Assembly: GCA_039707655.1 (NCBI GenBank)
Contig: CM077674.1
Span: 237,747,904-237,811,903, forward strand
Source of the DNA: Elymus sibiricus
Lineage: Eukaryota; Streptophyta; Magnoliopsida; Poales; Poaceae
Reading direction: 5' to 3'
Length of the DNA stretch: 64,000 nucleotides
Shown: positions 21,612 to 33,925 of the stretch, piece after piece
How positions within the stretch are numbered: position 1 is the first letter of the stretch
Layout of the letters: every line of letters begins with the position of its first letter
Position numbers and translations under genes: made by a program
Notes under the pieces: model-generated
Databases searched by the model: none
What the model was told of the DNA's origin: nothing
The model's input: the letters and a program-made list of their open reading frames with translations, nothing else

Positions 21612-23893
21612 ATGCCGAGTAGCAGCGAAAGCACTCATACTTCAAGCTCGGTATCTTCATCCGAATCCGAAAGCCTTGTGTCTCCAGCAGATTATCTGGG
21701 ATCAAGTAGTCTAGAACGGGATAGAGTTGCCGCAATCACCCTTCCAATGAGGACACGGAAGAACGCTCTTAGAAAGCCCACACATCAGCCTAAAGGTGTA
21801 TATGAAGTAATCGAGATCGATATGAAGACGTGGGCTCCAATTGAACCAGATAAAGCATGCACGAGGTTCAGGAGTGTGTGTGGACTTGTTGGCAGGGCAA
21901 GGCTCAACATTAATCTGCCAGGGTTTTGGAAGGCTGACAGAGAAACGCGGCACAGGATAGTCTGAGAGATCATGGATCACTTCAACGTTCCAGAGGAGTG
22001 TAGAATGCAGGTGGAAAACGCTGCACTGAAGAAGGCCAGGGATGCTTGGAGAAACTAGAAGCACGTGTTGTACAAGAAGTACATGAATGAAGGCAAGGAC
22101 CCAATCCCCGCATACCCCCAAATCACAATGGTAGACTGGGAAGAATTCAAAAGGATCAGGGCCACTAATGAGTTTGTTAGAAAGAGTGCGAGGCAATCGG
22201 AACTACAGAAGAAAAACACACGCCCCCACCGTATGGGTGTGGAAAGATACTATGGCATGAAACTGATATGGGACCAGGAGGACAAAGAAGCAGTAGCTGC
22301 TGGTGGGAAACTGACCTTTAGTGAAATTAGGGGCGATCACGCTAGAGACTACTTGCGGGCTCATGCAAAGAGGAATGGCGACGGTTCTTATTACTTGGAA
22401 AACTCACATGACCAAGAACTATACGTCGAGATGGTAAAGGCTTCAAGGAACACTGGAAGGTTGTATAGGAACTCAGGGCCATGTGACATTCTGGCTGATG
22501 CTCTGAAAACCAAAGAGCTCCCCGACCGTGCAAGGGGTATAGGTGTCAATGTCCCACACAAGAGGGCTTTCACACTCAGCAAAGAAGAGAGGCTCACCAT
22601 GAAAAAAGCAAGGATTGAAATGAAGAAGAAAGTGTTGTATGAAATGTTGAAGGAAGAGTTTCGAAAGGATCTTGAGGAGTCAATGATGATGCAGAAGACT
22701 CTAACACTAAGAGATAGCCAGCAGACGGGAGGGGATATGGGCATGGAGGATGCTGCTTGTTGCACGACAACACCGCACAAGAGTAGTTGTGCATCAGCTG
22801 ACCCCAGCGACACTGAGACTGCATCTGCGCATGATGATGCTATATCTGATCTATATGGAATGACATGCAGACAGAAGGGCGTGCTTACACATTATGAAGG
22901 TACGTTAAAATGTGCAACAGCCTGGGTTTACCCCCTCTCGGACGGGGGGCCTCTTGTTGGACAATGTGCCATTGAAGCCGGGTTGTGTGAAGTGCTATGT
23001 GATTGAAATAAACCCTGGATTCAATGGCTTTGGCCTGAAGAATGTCCTAAGGGACTATGTTGAGGAGATCACCTTGGGAGATGCACTGTTAAATTATATC
23101 CAGTGGAGACGAAAGGAAATAATCTTCCTAGATGAGATCCCTCAAGCCCCGCCAAGAGCAACCAATGTCGCCTTTCAACCGGTGACTCTCTCCTCGCCAC
23201 AGCAGCTCTTGTGTGCTTCCCCAGGGGAACGTATTATTCATTCTCCGACAGCTGAAGCACCGACCTGTGATCAGCCCACCCGACTTCCTCCCATACATGC
23301 CATGTCATTGTCTGCTCCTGAGCAGCATGTGGAAAGGCCTACAACTGCTGAAGATGCACAACCGGTTTAGATGCCGGCCATTGAAGCAGCAGGGGGAGAT
23401 ACAGCGGCACCGCATGGTCAGCATACCAAACTGGTGGAACGGATTGCTAAGCATTCCGATGCATCGAAACCCCCTGCTCGGCAGTCTGACGGTTTGGAAC
23501 CGCATGCTAAGAAGTCCAAAGCTCTGGAATCGCATGCTCATCAGTCGGTCGGTTCGCAGCCATGTGATCAGCATACCGATGCAGCGGCACTGCCTGCTCA
23601 GCAAACCAATGCATTGGCACAACCTCCTCGGCACACCGACGCGTTGGCACCACCTGCGCAAAAGCCTGACATAGCTTCAACGTCTGGTTAGCAGAATGAT
23701 GCCTCTGCTCCTATAGCTCAGCAGTCCATCTGAGTAGCACCGCCATCTCAGTAGTCTGGCGTAGCTACACCGCCTGCTCAGTAGTCTGTCATAGCTACAC
23801 CATCTGCTCAGCAGTCCGTCATAGCTTCACCGTCTGCTCAGCAGTTCGGCATAGCTACACCGTCTCCTACAACTCAGCAGTCCGTCATGGTTA
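21612..23893 (+). pseudogene. CACTA second gene (tnpA-like; plant En/Spm transposase domains), 5' part
   Basis: The start at 21612 follows a splice acceptor. The protein begins Ser-rich (MPSSSESTHTSSSVSSSESE). A Transposase_24-like (Ptta/En/Spm) region follows, with FWKADRETRHRIV, YPQITMVDWEEF and VERYYGMKL, then a Lys/Glu-rich segment (KEERLTMKKARIEMKKKV). After a frameshift near 22960-22985 comes a TNP1/En/Spm-like tail (LGDALLNYIQWRRKEIIF). In-frame stops at 21963-21965 and near 22056 break it. A 30-bp coding repeat occupies 23380-23890. The LARD-like element then cuts the gene, and the Ulp1-like exons resume at 32841. Proteins of this type bind subterminal DNA of CACTA elements. Confidence 0.75.
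23380..23893 (+). repeat. 30-bp coding minisatellite (10-residue repeats)
   Basis: Consecutive decapeptide units are visible, for example PARQSDGLEP, HAKKSKALES, HAHQSVGSQP, PAQQTNALAQ, PPRHTDALAP and PAQKPDIAST. At DNA level, CTGCTCAGCAG-like cores recur about every 30 bp. About 15 units fit before the LARD junction. Later units carry CAG-to-TAG changes that create stops (23689 onward). Confidence 0.8.
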
Positions 23894-26800
23894 TGAGTCA
23901 AACATAACCCCACTGTGTTCTCTTCCCAAACTTTTCAGAAAAAGACGATCATGGTTACGCACGCAGTTGGTGTATTTTAATTTGGGTTTAGTGTCAAGTT
24001 CTCTACAACTGGATATTATAAATTTCCAAGTTGCCACATAACCGCGGGCATGGCTTTCCGAAAGATTTAACCCTGCAGGGGTGCTCCAAGTAGTCCATTA
24101 TAAATTTCCAAGTGCATCCGATGGAATAACCTCACACCATGATAAAAACAATGTTTACGATAAGGAATCCCGGTGGACAAGCCACTCGTCAAAGGTAAAG
24201 TTAAACACAGCAAGGCCTCCCGTCGTGCCGACACCCCAATAGGAGCCGTGCGTATCTCTTCTCAGGCCACAGATGGATCGGCTACGTTTCTGGCTGGCAC
24301 ACCCGTTGGTGGCCCTGGCTACTGCCAGTTTTGGACCAACACTCATGAGGAGCACTGGCCTGATTTTTGTTGAAAGTCCGTGGGGTCTGGAAAGTCCCTA
24401 TGCAAGTTTTTGAAAGGCAAATGGTAAAACCAATGTTGGGCCTTGCTGGTGAAGTTTTACACTAAAATGAATGGTTAGGGGGTCCCCATAATACTCACGC
24501 ATGTTAGGAACACTCATCATGGAACATAACACCGGTATGATGGAAACAAGGGCGGCAAGAGTGGAACAAAACACCAATCAAAAAGGCCTAGCTTTCCACC
24601 ATTTACCAAGTATATAGATGCATTAATTAAAGAGTTATTGTGATATCCCACGATATGCATGTTCCCAACATGGAAACAACCTGGAACTGCACTTGCAACT
24701 AGCAATGCTATAAGAGGGGCTGAGCAAAGCAGTAACATAGCCAAACAATGGTTTGCTGGGATGGTGGAGGTTAGAGGCTGTATCATGGCAATTTGGGAGG
24801 CTGACAAACAAGTAGTAGCTAGCAAGACAGTGACAACATCGAGACAACTAGCAAACAAAGATAGTAGTGATATCCAAGGTAATGATTATCTTGCCTGGAA
24901 TCCCGCTAGGAAGAAGATCGAGTCCATGAAGTAGACGAGCACGTGTAGTCGAACAAATCCTCACACTCCGAAACAGGAACTAATGAGAAGAAGCACAGCC
25001 GGAAATAAACATAGCATAAACATGGCATGATGCACAACCAAGTATGATGCATGTCCGATTTAATGATTCATGGCATGGCAAAATGCAACAACCAAATGCT
25101 ACACATTAAGTGAAGATCAATATGCAACAAGACACATATTGACGAAACTTCATATCAATTTATTTAGTTCACTCCCATTTATGCACATGACAAGATTAAA
25201 TGTTGGTTAACATGGCAAGAGGTGAAGCATAATTAAACTACTCACAAAATTCTAAGCATTTTACATATATGAATCATTTTAATCCGATGCGCGGTTCATG
25301 AGTTATTATATGCATGAAGATGACATGCTCAAGTTTGATGCAATTTTATGAAAATATTGTCATGAATGATATGGAGCATTTGTCACCATGGCGGAAAGAA
25401 ATGGGTGCCACGGTGGCGAAAATGGAAACGGTGCCACGACAACGTTTCGATGATCCGGTAACTCATTGAGATACCGGTGCAAATGAACAAGTGTGCGGAT
25501 GTGCAAAATGAACAAGTGCAACGGGGAGTGATCCTAGATACCGGGTGTCCCACATGTCGGTAGCATGGCAAAAGAGGGGAACGTGCAATGAACAATCGCA
25601 TACGGTGCAATCACACGGTTCATCTCATACATCACACATGTATTCATTAACGGCGTCATCTCGGTGTTATACCTTCATAGCGTGCATTTTGGGGCGAACA
25701 AAATTCATCGAGGGAAGTATACGTTCACGTGGAGACGGTAGTGGAAGTAGTGGTACACAATTCAAAGATGAACTTGATGAATCCGATGTCCTCCGGGCGA
25801 CGGTAGAGGTACTTGACGCATCACCGTGTAGTCGACCTTGACGCCTTGGCGGGCTAGGGTCATCGAGGGACTTGGCTAAAATCCTGGTCTCGGGTCAGTG
25901 GTACTTGGCGCTCATTCTATAGTCATTCACGGGGTCAAACAAAGGGCCTTGGCGATCTTGGTCTCATGGTGTTCGGCCGTGGGCAACGAAGCACATGACG
26001 GACATGGAGGTAGGGCGTCCATGGCCTTGAGGTCACTGTGGAGCTCTTGCTCCAAGGAAGAAGGCGGTAGATGGGCGAGCTGGCAAAGGGCAGCGGCAGG
26101 TGGTCGATGCTGACCCGCAGCACGAGAAGGCCAAAGATGGTAGGAGGAGGCTCACGAGGCATTGGAGATGCCGGCAGCAGAACTGCTGGTGGAGGCAGGG
26201 CCATGGCGGCTGCTATGGTGGGCTTGCGACAGCAGCAAGGGCGTCGGCGAGGTGACGGCCGTGGCATGGAGATGGGGCTGGAGTCAGGCTCGACCAAGTC
26301 GAGCAGAGGAGCAGGCCGCAGCTAGGGCCATGCTCGTCAGGTGCACGGCTGCGGACGGCGAGGGAAAACGAGGAGGGGAGCCGCAAGGAACTAGCCGACG
26401 GGGACGAACGGCGAGCATGCACGCTACGGCGAGCTACAGCGAGAGAGGCGGGCGGCGAAGCTTGGTGGTGAGGCGACCATGGCTGGCATCGGGCATGAGA
26501 AGCGGAAGGTAAGGAGGGAAGCAGGGGAAGGGAGGACGGGCGACCGAGGCGGTTGCTCGTCGGCCAGAGCAGCGGCAGGGGGATCAGGCGTGGGGCTCGA
26601 CCTGGCAGCGCGAGGGAGAATGAGAGGGAGTTGGGGATCAGGAGGAGAGGTGCTGGGCGTGAAGGGCTTGTGTGGCAACGCAGGAGGAGGGAGAGAGGCT
26701 GAGGGCTAGGGTTATAGGTTTTGGGTCAGGAGGGGTGCGACTGGGCCTGGTTGGGCTGGGCTCTCTCTCTAACTCTCTCTTAACCAAAGAAATAAACAGA

Positions 26801-27352
26801 ATTTGGAATAAAGAAAAGAAAGAGAGGGTTAGGAAAAGGAATTTGAGCATAGGGTATTTTCCACGGACTCACAAAAATGTGCTTGATCCGAGAAAATAGG
26901 AGTGGGTATGATTGAAAGGTTTAAATTCAAACTCATTTGAATAGGTTCAAATGGGTTTGAACTAGGCTAGGTTTTAGGAGTGTCCAAAAATGTTGGGAAT
27001 TTTGGTGGAGTTTGGAAAAGTGATGAAACAAATTATGGGCAAAGTTTGAGGCCAAGAATTGAGATAGAAAAGGCATGGAATTTATTCTGCAAGTGTGTTA
27101 TGGGTCATTCCAAACTAATGGAATATTTTCATTATAACTCCCTAAAATATTGGGAGGATAAGTTATATGTTATAAAGAGAAATCACCATGTGAATTGCCC
27201 TCAATTTAAATGGATCAAAGATCCATGCAATTTATTTGTTTGAGTTGCAAAAATTAAATGACATGATGGCATGATGAAATGATGCAATGCAAAAAGATAA
27301 AATAAAATAGAGCAAGCAATACAATGGAAAGAATTAATCTCGGGCTGTTACA
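23893..27352 (-). repeat. LARD 3' LTR (left), outer end truncated
   Basis: It starts at 27352 on the minus strand (TGTAACAGCCCGAG) and runs to the junction near 23893. The part 25850-26760 is GC-rich with overlapping frames on both strands. A TAACCCTAGCCC-type stretch near 26715 and CTCTCTCT around 26762 could belong to the promoter/leader zone. No protein-like frame is convincing. Confidence 0.75.
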
Positions 27353-30351
27353 ACTCTCCCCCACTAACAAGAGATCTCGCCCCGAGATCTAGGAATGAGA
27401 AGAGGAAGAGAAGAGGTAATACTAAGTTGCTTCTTGACCAAAGGAGTGAAACCAAATAACCTTGGAAGGTTGCAAAGACATGAAGAATTGCACAAGGCAA
27501 GAAAGAATTGGAACCACTCCGGTTAAAAAGAGAAGCAAGGGATAGAACATGAAGTTGGCAAAATGAAAGCACTTGGATGAGTCTCCGGTTAAAAGAGAAA
27601 TGATGGACACAATACTCCGGTTAAGTGGATAAGCAAGGAAAAGAACATGATCTTGACAAAATGAGATGATGGGTTGAAGAGAGAAACACCACAATGCCTC
27701 CGGAATGAAAGAATAGAAGCTAGCTCATTGGAAAGAAAAGAATGGAGAAGAAAATGACAACGTCTAGCACAATTGAATTTGAAAGTCATCCTTACAAAGA
27801 AGGTTTGAGAGAAATTGTTGGAAATCAATAACGAAAAGAATAAGCTTGCTGTGGGCTTATGGAAAACATCTCAAAATTCTGAGGTGAATCCTGACCACTA
27901 ATGGAAACAATTAATTGGTTGAGATTAACAAGGAGAAGAAAAACTCCAAGAATGAAAGAAATATTTGATGAATCACCATGTAGAACCTCCATGAAGAACA
28001 CCGGGGAAACAAGGATTATAGAAAATAACTGAAGGTTGAAGATAACAAGATTGAGGCCTTGCAATGATTTAGATGGAGCTTCATGATGAGTTAACCAAGA
28101 AAACTTGGGACTCCAGAAAATAAAATATGAACAACTTGGAACCGATAATTTATTCACCATGAACAAAATTCCGAAAGAAGGAATTAAATCATCTTGATGA
28201 AACAGGAATAAGAATTATGTTATGCTTATCCTTCATCGACTTAAATGGATTACAACAATAGATTTGGCATACTACTTATTCTCGTTGAAAAATGATTAAG
28301 GAGAGATATAGCTCAAACTTGGGAAAATCTTCAACAAACCACTGGTAGGATTTAAAAAGGATGAATGAATGATACAATAATACGGAAGAGGAATGTTGAA
28401 CGAACCACCGTAAGAATATGAAAACAAACGAAGAAAATAGAACGAATCATCGGGAAGAATTAGAAAATGAATGCAGATAATTGAGGGAATTTAGATACAA
28501 GCGAATGAAGAGATCACGAGCTGACTAGAGAATACTTGAACGCAGCGCTGGAAGAATTGGAGAACGAGAGGTTAGAATTGGGAACAAAGAAATCTTCTGA
28601 AATGATGGCCTCCGGAGAATCAAAACTAAAACACTCTCGAAATGCTTCGGATGGGTATGACAAGAATTTCTCACAACCTGAACAATTTGAGAGGATAGCA
28701 TCAAGCTTGAAATGACGAATCCTTAAGAGAACGGACAAGATTTAAGAGAAACACCACCATGAATTGTTGAGACACACCAGAACAATGAAAAGATGAAGAT
28801 TGGGATCAAAATGAAGGAATTGAAGGAAAACTCGAAAAACATAATTGACTGATGAGAATTCATTCTTACGTTAAACTTTGAAAGAATTTGAGAATAACTT
28901 CAAAAAAATTAGAAGAGTCAGGTAAGATCCTGGGAAAAGACCTGTGGGTTATGGGCCCACTCAAAGAAACACCATTGAAATTAATGCTTGAAAGAGAGAT
29001 TGCACCGGTTGATTTGGATGACTTGGATGAGGTCACAACCTCGAAATAGCTTGCATGGATCTTGAATGGAGAACACGAATCTTCTGAGATATCTTTAGCA
29101 CTTCGGAGAAAAGAATAAAGAGAGGGATGAACGATTAAGAGATGCACCGGCATGGAAAGCATTCGAATATAAGAAAAGGATATGATCGACACTGAGAACT
29201 TGAAATAAATCCACCAGAGAAGAAAAATAGAACGAAGGAATGACGAACTTGAACTTTTGCCATCTTCACGAGGAATTCATCAGATGAGAATATTGAAGAA
29301 AATGGATGAAGAGGTTTGACATGAATAAAAAGGATGCTTGATTTGAGGATTTTGACTCCATGAAGAAAAGGGTGGGAGGGTGGGACAAATAAGAAGACAA
29401 CTTTGAACGGGTGAAACGAACACAGTTGAGAAAACGGAAAATTGATCTTGCAAATGGTGGAGTGGATTGAATTATCTTGAAGAGAAACATACCGGTTGGA
29501 AAAGAATTGACATGACAATCTCGAACGATTAAAGATCACATGGAAATATGAGAACACCTCTTATAAAAGGAATGCAATCAACACTTGACTTCAAAGCAAC
29601 TTGAATACCACAACGAAAACAAAACAAAAGATTTGGCTTGCAGAATAGCCGAAAACAAATATATGATAGAAATTTCCCCAATCTCATATCATGCATCTAT
29701 CGGAAAGATATCGTAGATAACTACTTGAATTCCCACCTATGAACTCCTGAAAGTTTTGGTTATGCAATCCGGTATAACAAGTACAAGGAGCAAAATATCA
29801 ACACACAACTCCTAGCAGAATTGTACGCACCAAACGTACCGCCTCCTCAACACATAACCAAAATCTCAGAAACCGTGTACCTCAGACCTTCGAAAAACAA
29901 CAGCCATACTAATCATGGTAGTACTCCCGAACTGCCTCCCCAGTACTGGGTGACATCGGGGTTATCTCACCACTAGTAGTATAGAAGCGCTTTCGATGTC
30001 GGCAACCTCTGGTATTCAGGAACTGGAACGATAGCGAATGTGACAAGAAAACCTTGGAGCTCAACTCCTGGAAGAGGAGGCACCAAGAACAGAATTCCAT
30101 CACACCGATATCGCAACGACTCCAAAATACCCTCTTGATCCTAAAAATTTTTGAAGGAGAAGAGTAGTAGTATCAAAACACCTACGTCACAATTCCTCAC
30201 CAGAGCGACGAAGGGGATAAGGAGAAAAAAGAATTCCTACTCTCCGATATATATAACTAGGACTCAAAATAGTTTTTCTTCTAGACTCAACAACGGCCAA
30301 GTTCGATCAATCAAGGGGGCTCCTATGGTTGGTAAGGCTCTGATACCAACT
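27353..30351 (-). other. LARD internal domain, non-coding and strongly strand-biased
   Basis: About 3 kb is rich in A and G on the plus strand (GAAGAA, TTGAAG, GAACGA words), hence pyrimidine-rich in the sense of the element. No gag or pol motif is visible on either strand. LARD internal domains are known to lack coding capacity and to be conserved as RNA. Any packaging role here is inference. Confidence 0.7.
30336..30349 (-). other. Primer-binding site of the LARD, initiator tRNA-Met type
   Basis: The minus strand reads TTGGTATCAGAGCC, complementary to the 3' end of plant initiator tRNA-Met, two bases from the LTR end. Confidence 0.85.
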
Positions 30352-32840
30352 TGTAATGCCCAATATGCGGTCCTATCCTCAAGAGACTTGGAAGTCACAC
30401 TAAGGATAGAAGTGCATATCAAAGACGCTTTGCAAGGTGGATATCATTACAACATACAATGTACTGAATAGATGAGAATACAAGATAAAGGCTTACACTC
30501 GCCACAAGCTACAATATGAATACATCAATTCATACCAATCATCATAGAGAAGAGCAGGATCCAACTACGGATGAAATCAAACAAAAAAGAAGAACGACAT
30601 CCACCCTTCTAACCCCGGATCTCCCAACCGGAAACTGATCCTATGATCGATGAAGAAGAAGAAGCAGAAGAACTCCAAATAGAACAAGCATGCATCGTCA
30701 AGGCATCGCTTTACCTGTACCTGCATCTATTGTTGTAGTAAACTGTGAGCCACGGGGACTCAACAATCTCATTACCAAGGGTATCAAAACTAGCAAAGCT
30801 TAATGGGTATGGAATGGTGAAGGGGTGAGGTTGCAGCAAGCACTAAGCATTTATATGGTGGCTAACTTACGAGTACAAGAATAAGAAGAGCAACTATGCA
30901 TGACAGTCACGAACTAGTAATGATCAAGAAGTGATCCTGAACACCTATTACGAGTCAAACATAACCCCACCATGTTCTCTTCCCAAACTTTTCAGAAAAA
31001 GATGATCACGGTTACGCACGCGGTTGGTGTATTTCAATTTGGGTTTAGTGTCAAGTTCTCTACAACCGGATATTATAAATTTCCAAGTTGCCACATAACT
31101 GCGGCCATGGCTTTTCGAAAGATTTAACCCTGCAGGGCTGCTCCAAGTAGTCAATTATAAATTACCAAGTGCTTCCGATGGAATAACCTCACACCATGAT
31201 AAAAATAGTGTTTACGATAAGGAATCCCGATGGACAAGCCACTCATCAAAGGTAAAGTTAAACACACCAAGGCCTCCCATCGTGCTGACATCCCAATAGG
31301 AGCCATGCGTATCTCCTCTCAGGCCAAGGATGGATCGGCTAAGTTTCTAGCTGGCACACCCGTTGGTGGCCCCGGCTACTGCCAGTTTTGGACCAACACT
31401 CATAAGGAGGTACTGGCCCGATTTTTGTTAAAAGTCTGCGGGGTCCGGAAAGTCCCTATGCGAGTTTTTGAAATGCAAATGGTAAAACCAATGTTGGGCC
31501 TTGCTGATGAAGCTTTACGCTAAAACGAATGGTCAGGGGGTCCCCATAATACCCACGCATGTTAGGAATGCTCATCATGGAACATAACACCGGTATGATG
31601 GAAACTAGGGCGGCAAGACTGGAACAGAACACCAAGAAAAGAGATATTGTGATATCCCACGATATGCATGTTCCCAACATGGAAACAACCTGCAACTGCA
31701 CCTGCAACTAGCAACGCTATAAGAGGGGCTGAGCAAAGCAGTAACATAGCCAAACAATGGTTTATGGGATGGTGGAAGTTAGAGGCTGTATCATGGCAAT
31801 TTGGGAGGCTGACAAACAAGTAGTAGGTAGTGAGACACAGCGACAGCATCGAGACAACTAGCAAACAAAGATAGTAGTGATATCCAAGGTAATGATCATC
31901 TTGCCTGGAATCCCGCTTGGAAGAAGATCGAGTCCATGAAGTAGACGAGCACGTGTAGTCAAACAAATCCTCACACTCTGAAACAGGAACTAACGAGAAG
32001 AAGCACAACTGGAAAGAAGCAAACAACATGGTAAACAAACATAGCATAAACATGGCATGATGCACAACCAAGTATGATGCATGCCCGATTTAATGATTCA
32101 TGGCATGGCCAAATGCAACAACCAAATGCTACACATTAAGTGAACATCAATATGAAACAAGATGCATATTGACGAAACTTCATATCAATTTATTTAGTTC
32201 ACTCCTGTTTATGCACATGACAAGATTAAATGTTGGTTAACATAGCAAGAGGTGAAGCATAATTAAACTACTCACAAAATTCTAAGCATTTTACATATAT
32301 GAGTCATTTTAATCTGATGTGTGGTTCATGAGTTATTATATGCATGAAGATGACATGCTCAAGTTTGATGCAATTTTATGAAAATATTGTCATGAATGAT
32401 ATGGAGCATTTGTCACCATGGTGGAAAGAAATGGGTGCCATGGTGGTGAAAATGGAAATGGTGCCACGACAACGTTCCGATGATCCGGTAACTCATTGAG
32501 ATACCGGTGCAAACGAACAAGTGTGCGGATGTGCAAAATGAACAAGTGCAACGGGGAGTGATCCCGGATACCGGGTGTCCCACGTGTCGGTGGCATGGCA
32601 AAAGAGGGGAACGTGCTACAAACAATCGCATACAGTGCAATCACGTGGTTCATCTCATACATCACACATGTATTCGTTAACGGCATTGTCTCGATGTTAT
32701 ACCTTCATAGCGTGTGTTTCGGGGCAGACAAAATTCATCGAGGGAAGTAGATGTTCACGTGGAGACGATAGTGGAAGTAGTGGTACACATTTCAAAGATG
32801 AACTTGATGAATCCGAGGTCCTCCGGGCGACGGTAGAGGT
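30352..32840 (-). repeat. LARD 5' LTR (right), outer end truncated
   Basis: On the plus strand it begins TGTAATGCCCAATATGCGG. From 30950 it matches the left LTR from 23893 with only scattered differences. It stops after GGTAGAGGTA near 32840, where host CACTA coding sequence begins. Confidence 0.8.
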
Positions 32841-33925
32841 ATTCCTCTCAGGGGATTGATCGCAGTGAGAACAATGAGGCAATATGCATATTTCATAGAT
32901 CCTGATCTAGCAAACGACTGTTTATTGTTCCGTGGCAAGCCAGAAGACCGGACGACGGCCATTGATGAGGTCGCCCAAATCATGGAACACACACAATTTG
33001 CAGAATTCTTTCTCTGGCCATATCATGAAGGGTAAGTTAAATATACAACCACACATACATAGATCATCTTTCAGTTTTCAATATATTCTGTAGCGATCAC
33101 TGGATCTTGGTATTCATTGTTCCAAATCTCAACAAAGTTTACTACCTGGATTCTCTTAGAAAAAAGAAAAGCCTCAGGATCTGACACATCTTCACAAATT
33201 CATGGATAGGTATTGAATTCTTTGATGTTGAAATTTGCATTCATATCTGGTTCAAGAATTGAGTATGTGAAAATTCATCTTCAGTTACAGTGCATTTGAA
33301 GGGTACAAAGATTTAAATGGGGGTGCTTTTGACAGTGTAAAACCTCTACAACATGAGATCATTTCTCCGGTAAGACACCAAAATCCGTTATTTTCAGAAA
33401 ATGTATCCAAAGGTTCACAAATACCTTTTCTTATGCTAGTCAAATGTTCAAGGTTCTAAATAAACCTCTTTCTATTTCTCACCAAAGAGAAAAATTAAAT
33501 AGCTTACATCGGTTAGGTTGTTCCTAACAGGGCAAATACATGACTAATTATGTACAAAAATTTTTAGTGTCCTCAACAACAAGGAGGGACCAGCCTTTGT
33601 GGATACTATGTTTGCAGACACATGATCTCCATATTCAGAACTATTAAGTGTTGTGCCGATGGTTCAAAGATAAAACCAATAAGTCTGTATCTTAATTAAT
33701 ATCTTCTACTCCACACGTATGACACATTCTGATCTAAAAATCTTGCAGCTCATCATTGGACTGATGACCGATGAACCGCTCCACGTGGCTGAATTGCTGG
33801 CTGTTAGGAGATTTATCAACACCTTCTTCCTGACCAACTATATCAAGACCGACAAAGATGATATACATTTCAGGAAACCTTTTCCTGTAACATTAAGTAT
33901 GGATCCGACTAGTGTTAGCAACTAA
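32841..33925 (+). pseudogene. Ulp1-like C48 cysteine protease exons of the CACTA A second gene
   Basis: Five exon-like segments can be traced: 32841-33031 (DPDLANDCLLFRGKPEDR), 33094-33209, 33291-33369, 33568 to about 33650, and 33749-33925. Borders are GT-AG, for example GGTAAGTT at 33031 and TTCTGTAG before 33094. The C48 catalytic set is visible: His in GDHWILVF, Asp in VYYLDSL, Gln in CPQQQGG and Cys in SLCGYYVCRHM. The family cleaves SUMO or related modifiers. Plant CACTA and MULE elements are known to carry such domains, often fused to other element proteins. An in-frame TGA at 33182-33184 in exon 2 breaks it. It continues the gene interrupted at 23893, with an unknown amount lost. The stop at 33923-33925 looks like the natural end. 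Confidence 0.72.

Larger units (their letters stand above)
23893..32840 (-). mobile_element. LARD-like non-autonomous gypsy retroelement with both outer LTR ends missing (Sukkula-like)
   Basis: A direct repeat links about 23893-25811 with 30950-32840. The inner borders are clear: on the minus strand a purine tract (27353-27366) precedes an LTR starting TGTAACAGCCC at 27352, and a TTGGTATCAGAGCC primer site (30336-30349) follows an LTR ending GGGCATTACA at 30352. The internal domain is thus only about 3.0 kb and non-coding, with LTRs of about 4 kb if complete. That geometry matches Triticeae LARDs such as Sukkula. The left LTR lacks about 600 bp and the right LTR about 1540 bp at their outer ends, so target repeats cannot be seen. 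It splits the tnpA-like/Ulp1 gene of CACTA A. Confidence 0.75.

Noticed and set aside
25898..26709. Overlapping GC-rich frames, possible captured host gene
   Set aside because: They belong to the GC-rich part of the LARD LTR, occur on both strands, and show no motif.
27348..29557. Minus-strand hydrophobic frames in the LARD core
   Set aside because: Purine/pyrimidine skew produces Phe/Leu/Ser-rich frames; there is no gag or pol motif and no continuity.
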